DNA from: an uncultured Bacteroidia bacterium | GTDB taxonomy: Bacteria > Bacteroidota > Bacteroidia > Bacteroidales > UBA932 | Reading direction: 5' to 3' | Assembly (NCBI GenBank): GCA_902789445.1 | Contig: CADAOB010000001.1 | Coordinates: 1-64,000, forward strand | Length of the DNA: 64,000 nt | In this document: piece by piece, positions 1 to 7,695 of the stretch | Layout of the letters: each line of letters begins with the position of its first letter | How positions within the stretch are numbered: position 1 is the stretch's first letter | Position numbers and translations under genes: made by a program | The notes under the pieces: generated by a model | What the model saw: the letters and a program-made list of their open reading frames with translations, nothing else | Told to the model about the DNA's origin: nothing | Database searches by the model: none

Positions 1-210
1 ACGCGACATCTTACAATTGAAGATCTTGCAGATGCCGTCCAGACCGAAGACTACTTCCTTCCCGGCCAGTTTTGCCGGGACGTGTTTAGAAGCAGAGGGT
101 GTCTCGCTCTCGTGCGTAACATTGACGCTGCTACCCATCTCTTCACGAATGACATCGCGAAGATCCTGGAGCGTCAGCATCACAATTGGAGTAGTGCTTG
201 ATTTTGTCAT
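1..210 (-). CDS. DUF3853-like DNA-binding protein, N-terminal part (cut by window edge)
   Basis: Only the first 70 codons are in the window, starting at the ATG at 210. The visible protein begins MTKSSTTPIVMLTLQDLRDV and then has a charged stretch followed by GKEVVFGLDGICKIFNCKMS. That last part reads like the start of an excisionase-type helix-turn-helix, as in the DUF3853 family. In Bacteroidales that family is carried by integrative elements. The assignment rests on motif resemblance only. Base composition of this gene and of the following 2 kb is clearly AT-richer than the rest of the window, which fits acquired DNA. Confidence 0.5.
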   Translation of the reverse strand, partial: MTKSSTTPIVMLTLQDLRDVIREEMGSSVNVTHESETPSASKHVPAKLAGKEVVFGLDGICKIFNCKMSR

Positions 211-564
211 ATGGTGAAACGTGTTTTTAATGCGTCCGGGCCCGGATGCGGTTATCTGCCGCAAGGATAGGAAGAATAACGCAGGAAGGCCTTGCACAAG
301 TTTGCACGAGGTTTTGCACAACGGTGATAATCAACCTGTTGTGTTATCTTTTCATTCCCTTTATTTTATCCTGTTAATTGTTTTTACAGCGTGCGGACAC
401 ACACCCAAAAACCGCCAAATGACCAAACGAAAATCCGCCAACTGTCGAATCAAAATACGGCCAAGTGTCTAATCAGTGCACTGCCTTTATTTGGAAAAGC
501 GTCCTTTTTGACCTCTAAAATTCTTAGAAAAGCGTCCTGTTTGAAGTGTGCTATATGCTAAAAG
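211..564. other. Intergenic AT-rich stretch without a convincing gene
   Basis: No ORF here has recognisable protein character. It contains TGATAATCAA at 325-334, the same decamer found twice in inverted orientation at 2340-2432. It also contains two copies of AAAAGCGTCCT near 495-540. It separates the leftward DUF3853-like gene from the rightward ATPase gene, so it should hold the promoter of the former, but no clean TAnnTTTG box was found for it. Confidence 0.5.
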
Positions 565-626
565 TTGCCGATTCCCACATAAAACACAGAGAATCGGCGA
601 AACATAAAATTATATTTTGCCGATTC
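565..626. repeat. Three TTGCCGATTC boxes upstream of the ATPase gene (candidate operator)
   Basis: TTGCCGATTC occurs at 565-574 and again at 617-626 in direct orientation. GAATCGGC lies at 591-598 in inverted orientation, so 567-574 and 591-598 form an 8-bp inverted repeat. The third copy overlaps the -33 box of the predicted ATPase promoter. The arrangement looks like an operator for autoregulation or for a linked regulator. The function is inferred. Confidence 0.5.
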
Positions 627-646
627 ATGCAGTTTTTGTACCTTTA
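616..646 (+). promoter_or_regulatory. Bacteroidetes-type promoter of the AAA ATPase gene
   Basis: A -33 TTTG at 616-619 and a -7 box TACCTTTA at 639-646 are separated by 19 bp, matching the TTTG/TAnnTTTG consensus. This predicts a transcript start near 651 and a leader of about 20 nt before the ATG at 673. Confidence 0.6.
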
Positions 647-672
647 CGGCAACTTATAACAAACACACCGCC

Positions 673-2115
673 ATGAGAATAATAGGAAGGAAACGTGAAC
701 AAGACGAGTTGATGTCTCGTTATCATAGCAGTAATTCCGAGTTTGTAGCTATCTATGGACGAAGACGTGTCGGCAAGACCTATTTGGTCAATTCCACTTT
801 CAAGGAGCAATACGCTTTTAAGCACACCGGGCTATCTCCATTCGACGACGGAAGAAAAATCACCATGACCGATCAGCTCCAAGCCTTTCACTACTCTCTT
901 CTGAGGTATGGCCAGAGTGAAGAAATCCCTGTTCCGAAAACGTGGTTGGAAGCATTTTTCAGACTGGAGAATTTGCTGTCATCTAAGGCCGATGGATCCA
1001 AACAAGTGGTTTTTATCGATGAGTTGCCTTGGATGGATACTCCACGATCGAAATTCGTTACTGCCTTTGAGGGCTTTTATAACAATTGGGCGAGCGAAAG
1101 GGACGATATCCTCCTTATCATTTGCGGTTCCTCCAGTTCCTGGATACTTAAAAATATCGTCAATAATCACGGCGGACTGTATGACCGGCTGACATGCCAG
1201 ATGAAACTGATTCCGTTTACCTTGAAAGAAACGGAAGAGTTTTTCAGGAGCAAAGGGATCGACCTCGAACGGTACGACATCGTTCGGGCGTATATGGCCT
1301 TTGGTGGCGTTCCCTATTATTTAGGATATGTAAAACCGGGAATGAGTGTGGAACAAAGCATTGATGATGCTTTTTTCAAGGAGAATGCTTCGCTGGGAGG
1401 GGAGTTCAAACGTCTTTTCAACACATTGTTCACCAATTCTGACAAGTACATCAAAATCGTACGGTTCCTGGTCAAACGCAATTACGGCTTTACCCGGGAA
1501 GAAATTTCCGAGGCAACCGGTATTACTGCCGGGGGCGGGTTATCCGATTATCTTGAAAAGCTCTCCGAAGCTGATTTCATTGAGCAGTATCGACCTGCCA
1601 TGTCGGTTTCGAAAGAAGATTATTACCGCTTGAAAGACTGTTTCTGCATTTTCTGGCTTCGATTCGTTGATGGCTTCTCCGGTTTGGATACCCATTATTG
1701 GCAGAATAACGCTGGAACAAGTAAGACAGTCAGTCGGCAGGGCATTGCCTTTGAACAAATCTGTATGTCCCATCTGGAGAGTATCAGACGTGCCCTTGGA
1801 ATCAGCGGAATCAGCACGATCTCGTCGAAGATGATTATTCCATCGGAAAAACCGGGAGATGGTGGCCAGATCGATTTAGTGATCGAGCGAGGCGACAGAC
1901 AAGTCAACCTTTGTGAAATGAAATTCTACTCCTCCGAAGTCTCCATAGACCAAAAGGAGAGTTTGAAGTTGAGAAACCGGGAGGATTCCTTTAAAGAGAA
2001 ATACAGGGTTAAAGGCTCGATTTTCCTCACGCTGGTCACGACATTTGGGCTCAAGCATGGAACCTGGTCAGGAGTGTATCAGCAAGTCCTCACACTTGAC
2101 GATCTTTTCCAGTAA
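673..2115 (+). CDS. AAA ATPase with C-terminal DUF234/PD-(D/E)XK-like domain
   Basis: A 480-residue protein of the archaeal/bacterial ATPase_2 plus DUF234 family, which is very abundant in Bacteroidetes. The Walker A motif GRRRVGKT is at residues 29-36, Walker B VVFIDEL at about 112-118, and a sensor-like ICGSSSSW follows near 155. A winged-helix region lies in the middle. The C-terminus carries IDLVIERGD and CEMKFY, with D401, E415 and K417 arranged like a PD-(D/E)XK nuclease core. The biological role of the family is unknown; proposals include defence or toxin-like activity. Codon use and composition are AT-richer than neighbouring chromosomal genes, and the gene lies at the edge of a suspected integrative element. 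Confidence 0.85.
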   Translation: MRIIGRKREQDELMSRYHSSNSEFVAIYGRRRVGKTYLVNSTFKEQYAFKHTGLSPFDDGRKITMTDQLQAFHYSLLRYGQSEEIPVPKTWLEAFFRLENLLSSKADGSKQVVFIDELPWMDTPRSKFVTAFEGFYNNWASERDDILLIICGSSSSWILKNIVNNHGGLYDRLTCQMKLIPFTLKETEEFFRSKGIDLERYDIVRAYMAFGGVPYYLGYVKPGMSVEQSIDDAFFKENASLGGEFKRLFNTLFTNSDKYIKIVRFLVKRNYGFTREEISEATGITAGGGLSDYLEKLSEADFIEQYRPAMSVSKEDYYRLKDCFCIFWLRFVDGFSGLDTHYWQNNAGTSKTVSRQGIAFEQICMSHLESIRRALGISGISTISSKMIIPSEKPGDGGQIDLVIERGDRQVNLCEMKFYSSEVSIDQKESLKLRNREDSFKEKYRVKGSIFLTLVTTFGLKHGTWSGVYQQVLTLDDLFQ

Positions 2116-2181
2116 CACCCATTTTAAAGGCTTGTAAATTAGCTTGCAAAAATGTCAACTATTTAATTATCAATAGCAAAA

Positions 2182-2200
2182 GTGCTCCCGCTCGGGGCAC
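2182..2200. other. Possible attachment site: fragment resembling a tRNA 3' end
   Basis: The segment TCCCGCTCGGGGCAC (2186-2200) looks like the 3' strand of a T-stem plus acceptor stem of a tRNA, and it is followed at once by a strong terminator, as a tRNA gene would be. No 5' part of a tRNA is present. This is what remains at the distal att site when an element integrates into a tRNA gene. The AT-rich island ends here. The complete tRNA would lie outside the window, so this is an inference. Confidence 0.3.
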
Positions 2201-2236
2201 AAGCAAACTGATTGATTTCCAATCAGTTTGCTTTTT
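2201..2236 (+). terminator. Strong rho-independent terminator
   Basis: AAGCAAACTGATT (2201-2213) pairs perfectly with AATCAGTTTGCTT (2221-2233) over a 7-nt loop, followed by a T-run to 2236. It lies about 85 bp after the ATPase stop codon. It may serve that gene or be the leftover terminator of a tRNA disrupted by integration. Confidence 0.85.
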
Positions 2237-2297
2237 TGTTACGATCCGGCTCCCTTCAAACAATCAATCCTTCGCCAAACGATGGATCATCGCCCAA

Positions 2298-2473
2298 GAA
2301 CCCGAAACTCGCGGAGCGCGATAGATGTGCGATGGGGTGCTGATAATCAAGCGGTTACAAAAACTTCCGCGCTCAGCGGGGCTTTTTTGCCTCAGGGAGC
2401 GCAGTGCTGAAATTTAACGCATTGATTATCAGTATGGTCCGATTCGGCAGCGCGCTCCGTGAATTTCGGGTTC
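2298..2473. repeat. Two-tier palindromic element with internal terminator-like hairpin
   Basis: The outer arms at 2298-2320 and 2451-2473 are inverted copies of 23 bp with two mismatches (GAACCCGAAA...CGGAGCGCG). The inner arms CTGATAATCAA (2340-2350) and TTGATTATCAG (2422-2432) are perfect inverted copies of 11 bp. Between them a CCGC/GCGG hairpin near 2367-2380 is followed by six T. The element lies between convergent genes. It could be a bidirectional terminator, a MITE-like insertion or a recombinase site. Confidence 0.6.
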
Positions 2474-2570
2474 AGCAGAATCGCTCCCGCAGGCCCCCGC
2501 TACCCGCTGTGACTTCGGTTACCGGGGATCCCGCCAGGGCTTTAGCGGCTGGTTCCTTTTTCGGCGTGAC

Positions 2571-3341
2571 TTACTCTGATTCCCGGACGGTGCAGACCAT
2601 GCGGCCGGAGCTCAGGTCGACTTCCAGGCCGAGGATGCGGCGGTCGGCGGTGGCGGCGCGCCAGATATGGATTTCGTTGCCGCTGCCGTTTTCCATCAGG
2701 CCGCGTTCGGTCATCCGCAGCAGGAGGTGTTCGGCGGGCTGGCCGGGGAATTTGTCCGGGTCGGAGCCCAGGCCCGAGAGCTGGGCTGCATAGGATTTGC
2801 CGGCCATCAGGATATGGAGGCCAAGGGGCGCTTTCCCGTCCTTCAGATCCAGGAAGCGGATGAAATGCAGCAGCGAAAGCAGGTCCATCGTCCGCCCGTC
2901 CAGCGGGAATTCCTTGCACTGGGGTGCCTGGTCGCCGAGGACCGTGGTGGATTCGATGATTTTTTTGCCCTCCTCGAACACATATTCGAAACGGCCGTCC
3001 TGACCGTTGTGTTTGAAAGGATTGACAAAGTAGAGCGGCGCGACGCTTTTCTGTGAGAAATAGGTGTCAGCCAGGTAATCGGAACTGATGAACAGCCGGA
3101 ATACCGGCGTTGGCTTGACGACGGCCTTTGAATGGAATGCGGGGATGCCGTTCCACGATGATTTTTCCCATCCGATGGTCGCCGTTGCGACTTTGGTAGC
3201 CAGGCCGCCCAGCTTGTATCGGACGTCGTAACAAACCGTCCCCAGGGCCTCGGCGGGCATGCCGCCGGCCCCGAGGACGGTTGTTTCGGCCAGAAAGGCT
3301 GTCGATTTTGTCCTTGGCCTTGTCAACCAGTTCTTCGGCAT
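2571..3341 (-). CDS. DUF3108 domain protein with lost or misplaced 5' end
   Basis: From about 3295 leftwards the product reads as a DUF3108 protein: CYDVRYKLGGLATKVATATI, the typical FRLFISSDYLADTYFSQ stretch, then a beta-rich remainder ending at the TAA at 2571. Members are usually exported in Bacteroidetes, but no signal peptide is present. The only upstream ATG in frame (3341) lies inside the out-of-frame EF-hand gene and gives an implausible MPKNWLTRP start. The residues TAFLAETTVLG just before the domain may be a remnant of a signal peptide. A deletion joining two genes, or a sequencing error, near 3290-3310 is likely. The domain call is good; the start is not. Confidence 0.6.
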   Translation of the reverse strand: MPKNWLTRPRTKSTAFLAETTVLGAGGMPAEALGTVCYDVRYKLGGLATKVATATIGWEKSSWNGIPAFHSKAVVKPTPVFRLFISSDYLADTYFSQKSVAPLYFVNPFKHNGQDGRFEYVFEEGKKIIESTTVLGDQAPQCKEFPLDGRTMDLLSLLHFIRFLDLKDGKAPLGLHILMAGKSYAAQLSGLGSDPDKFPGQPAEHLLLRMTERGLMENGSGNEIHIWRAATADRRILGLEVDLSSGRMVCTVRESE

Positions 3342-3537
3342 TCTCTTTCATCTCAGAGAGGACTTCCTTGGCCTTGGGAGCGGCTTTGGCGTAGAGGTCT
3401 TTGGCGTTTTCTTTCATCTCGCCAGCCACTTCTTTCACTTTTTCACCGGCTTTGCCGGCGGCATACTGGATTTTTTCACCGAGGGTTACTTTGCCGTCGC
3501 CGTTCAGGTCGCGGGGATCTTTGCTTTCTTCGCTCAT
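3067..3537 (-). CDS. Small EF-hand/helical repeat protein, C-terminus apparently lost
   Basis: The ATG at 3537 opens MSEESKDPRDLNGDGKVTL, with DLNGDGKVTLGE matching a calcium-binding EF-hand loop (D-x-N-x-D-G). It is followed by repeated amphipathic helices (KAGEKVKEVAGEMKENAKDL and KAKEVLSEMKENAEELVDKA), as in small YtxH- or LEA-like stress proteins. Genuine character stops near residue 80 (KDKIDSLSG, about 3295). Beyond that the frame runs antisense-like through the DUF3108 gene and has Arg-rich nonsense composition to the stop at 3067. The natural gene was probably about 80-100 codons, and its end has been replaced by the neighbouring gene. Confidence 0.55.
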   Translation of the reverse strand: MSEESKDPRDLNGDGKVTLGEKIQYAAGKAGEKVKEVAGEMKENAKDLYAKAAPKAKEVLSEMKENAEELVDKAKDKIDSLSGRNNRPRGRRHARRGPGDGLLRRPIQAGRPGYQSRNGDHRMGKIIVERHPRIPFKGRRQANAGIPAVHQFRLPG

Positions 3538-3563
3538 TGCAGTAAGGTTTTATAGTTATGTGA

Positions 3564-5117
3564 TTATTTGTATAAGCCGTCGCGGGAGAGCAGGTGGTCC
3601 AGATTGGCGATGCCGTAGAGGACAACGGCCGTCACCATGGCGGAATGCTCCATGTACTCGGGAATCAGTTTGTTGAAGATGTCGCGTTCGGTGTGCCAGA
3701 TCTCGCCGTATTCGAAGTTGTAGCCTTTCGGATCGGTCTCGCGGAAGCCGATGGTCGGTACGCCGTTCATGGCGAAGTGGGCATGGTCGCTGCCGCCGGC
3801 CCGCGTGGGACGCGCTTGCGGCTGGCCTTCACGCTTGTTGACGGTGAAGGGGAAGTCGGGGTTGAGGTTTTCGAGCGGCTTGCAGATCGACACATAATCG
3901 TCGTACATGGCCGGTGGGACGGTCACGCTCGTGGCGCAGAGCGGGCCGCCGTCGCGGTTGATGTAGTTGGAGATCTTCTCGAGGGGAACGGTCTTGTTCT
4001 CCACGAAAAATTTGGAGCCCAGCAGGCCGAATTCCTCGCCCGTCCAGACGCAGAAGAGGATGGTCCGCTTGGGTTTGGCGCCCGAGGTGGCCAGCAGGCG
4101 GGCGGCCTCCATGGTCACGCTTACGCCGTTGCCGTCGTCCACGGCACCCGAGCCGCCGTCATAGGCGTCCAGGTGGCCGCCGGCCATCACGTATTCTTTC
4201 GGATATTTGCTGCCGCGCAGGATGCCGATCACGTTGTGGTATTTTACCGGCCCGCGGTAGAAGTGGTTGCGGATGTCGAATTCCAGCTGGAAGATGTCCT
4301 TGCGCTGTACTTTCTGCTTGATGGTCTTGAATTGGGCTTCATCGAGCATGATGTCGCAGACGGTGGGCAGGGTTTCCATCGTGATGTCGTAGCAGCCGGC
4401 CCGGTCGTACATGATTTTCAAGGGAACGGCCGCCGAGCGGATGAAGCCCAGCACGCCGGCTTCCACCATTTCTTTATAGAAAGGTGCGACACTCTTCTCG
4501 TATTCTTTCAGCTTGCGGGGTTCCGCGTCGCGGTGTTCGTAGTTCCAGCGGCGGATCTCGTTGTTCTCCCGGTCGATCTCTTCGTTCTTGGCGATCACCT
4601 CGGCGCGCTTCTGGTTGGCAGCATCCGTGGTATTGATGGCCATGCCGTCAGATTCGGCTTCGAGCAGGACCCAGGCGCCTTTGAGCGCCCCTTTCATGCG
4701 CTCGAACTCGCGGCGGCTCTTGGGCTCGATCAGCACATGACCCGTCTGCTTGCCGCGTGTCCCGGCGGTGTAGGAGGGGGTCGCAAAATGCAGGTTCATT
4801 CCGTCTTCGCTGAGCATCCGGCCGAACCAGGGTCCGCGGTTGAAGCCGACATTGATTTCCCCGGCTTCCTGGACCATCACCTCCAGGCCCCACGATTCGA
4901 ACTGTTCTTTCACCCAAGCCTCAGCCTCAGTAAGGGCTGCGGAGCCGATAAGCCGGCCGCCGATGCGGTTGGCCAGGAAATCGGCGTGTTCCATCGTCCG
5001 GTTGTCGGTCGTTCCGGTCTCGATGATTTTCTTGATGACTTTGTCTTGCGCAGTTGCGCTGAACGTGCAGCAGATGGCCAGGGCGGCCACAAGCGCGAAG
5101 GTGGATAGTCTTTTCAT
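3564..5117 (-). CDS. Secreted M28-family zinc aminopeptidase/carboxypeptidase
   Basis: The ATG at 5117 is chosen because it gives a clean signal peptide (MKRLSTFALVAALAICCTF, cleavage after SATAQ) and lies about 25 nt downstream of a TAnnTTTG box. An in-frame ATG at 5135 would sit almost at the transcript start. A protease-associated insert region is followed by the M28 core: GGHLDAYDGGSGAVDDGNG (first His and bridging Asp), TGEEFGLLGS (catalytic Glu pair), NRDGG, and a late SDHAHF His. It should release N-terminal residues or dipeptides in the periplasm. The next gene upstream is another peptidase, a C1 lipoprotein. Confidence 0.9.
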   Translation of the reverse strand: MKRLSTFALVAALAICCTFSATAQDKVIKKIIETGTTDNRTMEHADFLANRIGGRLIGSAALTEAEAWVKEQFESWGLEVMVQEAGEINVGFNRGPWFGRMLSEDGMNLHFATPSYTAGTRGKQTGHVLIEPKSRREFERMKGALKGAWVLLEAESDGMAINTTDAANQKRAEVIAKNEEIDRENNEIRRWNYEHRDAEPRKLKEYEKSVAPFYKEMVEAGVLGFIRSAAVPLKIMYDRAGCYDITMETLPTVCDIMLDEAQFKTIKQKVQRKDIFQLEFDIRNHFYRGPVKYHNVIGILRGSKYPKEYVMAGGHLDAYDGGSGAVDDGNGVSVTMEAARLLATSGAKPKRTILFCVWTGEEFGLLGSKFFVENKTVPLEKISNYINRDGGPLCATSVTVPPAMYDDYVSICKPLENLNPDFPFTVNKREGQPQARPTRAGGSDHAHFAMNGVPTIGFRETDPKGYNFEYGEIWHTERDIFNKLIPEYMEHSAMVTAVVLYGIANLDHLLSRDGLYK

Positions 5118-5143
5118 GGTAGGAGTAATTAGCATATCTCCTA

Positions 5144-5151
5144 CAAAGATA
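5144..5151 (-). promoter_or_regulatory. -7 box TATCTTTG for the M28 peptidase gene
   Basis: A perfect TAnnTTTG lies on the minus strand 26 nt before the ATG at 5117. No clear TTTG -33 element is seen at the expected distance. Confidence 0.5.
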
Positions 5152-5168
5152 GAAAAGATTTTTAAGTT

Positions 5169-6281
5169 TTATTCCTTGAGTTTCCGAAGAATGCTCGAAG
5201 GGACGGCGCAGCGCGGCAGGGTGATGGTAAGGCACTTGGCGCGCAGGTAAGGCTCGGACATGAAGGCATAGCCGCCTTTCCCGCCCGGCCCATACGAGTC
5301 TTTAATGAGGAAGAACGGTTCTCCGGCGGTATTTTCGGCCAGGCCGAAGACGTGCATGGCGTGGTCGTCGGTCGTGGACTGGTTGTCAAAGCCCGTCTGC
5401 CGGCTTTCCTGCGTGGGCGCAGTGTCAACGCGGAAAATGCGCTGCTGGCGGTCGTGCCCGGGTTCCGAGATGTCTGCCGTGCATGTGGCGGTATAGCCGT
5501 TTTTCAGTGCGTCCCGCAGCACGGCCACGAATTCGTCCAGCGGCAGGTTCCAGACCGCATCGCTCCGCCAGTTGTCGTGCACCTCGATCGGGAAAGCGGT
5601 GTAGAAAGGATGATGCAGGAACGAGGCGAAGGTGATGTATTCGTCTTCGTTCAGGCCGAAGGAGTCGCGGTATTCGGCCGGCGTCCAGGTACGTCCCTTC
5701 CATTCGAAGCTTTCCGGCCGGGGGCCAAGCCATGCGGCGAGGATGGAGTCAAGCGTCGGCAGCCAGTCGGCCGGCGTGAGCCCCTTGACGGCCATCACCG
5801 AGTCGGCCAGCGCCTTGACTTCGGCATACAGGGGCTCGTGGATCCGTTCCCCGCCCCGGGGCCAGCCGTCCATGACTTCCTGCGGGACCAGACCATGGTC
5901 GGGAACCAGGTGGAACAGGACATCATCCGGCTCGCTGCCCGACCACAGCCGTAGATATCCCTTCAGGCGGACATATTTCTGCGCCCGCTCCCGGAGGGAA
6001 TGGCTGACCAGATACATTTCGGAGAAATCCGGATAGTCTTCCTTGGCGAGACCGCCCTTGCGGATGGCTTCCGATTCGAGGAAGGAGAGGGCGGAATAGC
6101 ACCAGCAGTTGTCCGTCTGCTCCTGGTCTTTCACTTCGGTGACCGGGTTGGCCACCAGCACGGTAAAGTCCCCCGCATTCGGGATATCGACGGAAATGGA
6201 TCCCTTTGTCCGTGAAGACGGCGAACCGCAGGATACGCAAAGCGTCAGGACAACGGCGAAAAGCAGCAATGGATGTTTCAT
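5169..6281 (-). CDS. C1-family (bleomycin hydrolase-like) cysteine peptidase, lipoprotein
   Basis: The N-terminus MKHPLLLFAVVLTLCVSC ends in a lipobox, with Cys18 as the lipidation site, so the protein is probably outer-membrane anchored. The papain-type active site is visible: Q53, C59 in DNCWCYS, and a His in STTDDHAMHVFG. The third motif reads IKDSYG rather than the usual KNSWG, so Asp stands where Asn normally orients the His. Length (370 aa) fits the short Bacteroidetes C1B/aminopeptidase C relatives. Whether the Asp variant is active cannot be told from sequence. It lies 51 bp upstream of the M28 peptidase and may feed it peptides. Confidence 0.8.
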   Translation of the reverse strand: MKHPLLLFAVVLTLCVSCGSPSSRTKGSISVDIPNAGDFTVLVANPVTEVKDQEQTDNCWCYSALSFLESEAIRKGGLAKEDYPDFSEMYLVSHSLRERAQKYVRLKGYLRLWSGSEPDDVLFHLVPDHGLVPQEVMDGWPRGGERIHEPLYAEVKALADSVMAVKGLTPADWLPTLDSILAAWLGPRPESFEWKGRTWTPAEYRDSFGLNEDEYITFASFLHHPFYTAFPIEVHDNWRSDAVWNLPLDEFVAVLRDALKNGYTATCTADISEPGHDRQQRIFRVDTAPTQESRQTGFDNQSTTDDHAMHVFGLAENTAGEPFFLIKDSYGPGGKGGYAFMSEPYLRAKCLTITLPRCAVPSSILRKLKE

Positions 6282-6349
6282 AAGGCGGGAACAATAGGGG
6301 TTATTTTACTTGGCTGTACAAATATAATGAAATGGCGTGAATTTTGTTG

Positions 6350-6357
6350 TATTTTTG
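6350..6357 (+). promoter_or_regulatory. -7 box TATTTTTG of the RND efflux operon
   Basis: A perfect TAnnTTTG lies 30 nt before the ATG at 6388. It excludes the upstream in-frame ATG at 6337, which would lie before the transcript start. Confidence 0.55.
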
Positions 6358-6387
6358 CGCTCCAAAAATGCGAATAAACACTGTCAG

Positions 6388-7686
6388 ATGAAAGAAATAG
6401 GTATCAAATTGGGGCTTTTCGCGCTTGGCCTGCTGCTCGCTTTTTCCGCAACGGCCCAGACGGGTCCCCGGAAGGTGGCATTCTCCCTCGCTGAGGCGCA
6501 GCAGTATGCTGTCGAACACAACCGGACGCTGGCCAGCGCCTCGCTGGATGTCCAGAAAGCGCAGGCCACCAAATGGAAGACGATTGCCGGTATGCTGCCG
6601 CAGGTAAGCGCCAGCGGAACTTACTCCAACAGCCTGGGTTACAAGATGGACCTGGGTCCGATGCAGATCTCGATGCCGCCGTATGCGACCTTCAACATCT
6701 CGACGTCCGTGGGCCTGAGCGGGGCGCAGATCGTTTCGCTGGGCATCGCCAACATCTCGCGGAGAATGGCCGACATCACGCTGGAGAAGACGGAAAAGCA
6801 GATTTCCGACCAGGTGGAGACCCTCTATTTCTCCGCCCTGGTGACCGAAGAGACGATCCGCCTGCTGGAGAAGAACCTGGAGAGCATGAAAAAGCTCCTG
6901 AAGATCACCCAGAATTCCGTGGACGTGGGCGTGGCCGAGCAGACCGATGCCGATCAGCTGCAGGTGCAGGTTTCCACGATGGAAAGTACCATCAAGACTA
7001 CGCAGCGTTCGCTGGAGATGGTTTACAATTCCCTTCGCCTCCAGCTTTGCCTCGAGGAGGATGTGGACATTGTCCTGACGCAGGGCATCGACGACCTGCT
7101 GAACATGAACACCACTTCCGAGCTGCTCGCTTCGCCGTTCGACATCAACGACAACTACGACTACCGTCTCCTGAAAGAGAACACGGAGCTGGTCCGCAAG
7201 CAGATCGCCCTCACAGGCTGGAGCAACGGCCCGACGGTGAGCGTCTATCACCAGTACAATGCCCGTCACAATTTCAGCAACGAGGCTACGATGAACATGA
7301 CCCCGCCCAACATGCTCGGTGCCCAGGTCAACATCCCGCTCTTCACGTTCGGCAAGAACTATGCGGCCATCAAGGAAGCCAAGCTGACTTACAAGAAGCA
7401 GCTCAATACGCTGGAAGATACCGAGCTCTCCCTCAATGTCCAGTACCGCCAGTTGCTCTACAACCTGCGCAATGCCATCGAAAAATACGAGATCCAGAAG
7501 CAGAACGTGGACGTGGCCCAGCGGGTTTTCGACAACATCGCCAAGAAATATGAGTTCGGCGTGGCCTCGAGCCTCGACGTGACCAATTCCGGCACCAACC
7601 TGATCTCGGCCCAGAGCACCTACGTGCAGTCGCTGCTCGAGATCGTCAATGCGCAGATTTCCCTCGAACAACTCTTGAATAAATAG
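6388..7686 (+). CDS. TolC-family outer membrane efflux channel
   Basis: A 432-residue protein with a signal peptide (GLFALGLLLAFSATAQ). The two repeated coiled-coil/beta halves typical of outer membrane efflux proteins follow: FSLAEAQQYAVEHNRTLASA near the N-terminus and LNVQYRQLLYNLRNAIEKY in the second half. It ends with the conserved ...SAQSTYVQSLLEIVNAQISL helix. It is the first gene of a TolC, adaptor, RND pump, PII-like operon and forms the outer-membrane duct of the tripartite pump. Confidence 0.9.
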   Translation: MKEIGIKLGLFALGLLLAFSATAQTGPRKVAFSLAEAQQYAVEHNRTLASASLDVQKAQATKWKTIAGMLPQVSASGTYSNSLGYKMDLGPMQISMPPYATFNISTSVGLSGAQIVSLGIANISRRMADITLEKTEKQISDQVETLYFSALVTEETIRLLEKNLESMKKLLKITQNSVDVGVAEQTDADQLQVQVSTMESTIKTTQRSLEMVYNSLRLQLCLEEDVDIVLTQGIDDLLNMNTTSELLASPFDINDNYDYRLLKENTELVRKQIALTGWSNGPTVSVYHQYNARHNFSNEATMNMTPPNMLGAQVNIPLFTFGKNYAAIKEAKLTYKKQLNTLEDTELSLNVQYRQLLYNLRNAIEKYEIQKQNVDVAQRVFDNIAKKYEFGVASSLDVTNSGTNLISAQSTYVQSLLEIVNAQISLEQLLNK

Positions 7687-7695
7687 CATATCGAT

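Noticed and set aside
221-472. Short plus-strand ORF beside the DUF3853-like gene
   Set aside because: No protein-like pattern, no promoter or ribosome site, and no family resemblance.
2182-2236. A complete tRNA or tmRNA gene
   Set aside because: Only about 15 bp resemble a tRNA 3' end; no D-arm, anticodon arm or TTC loop is present upstream.
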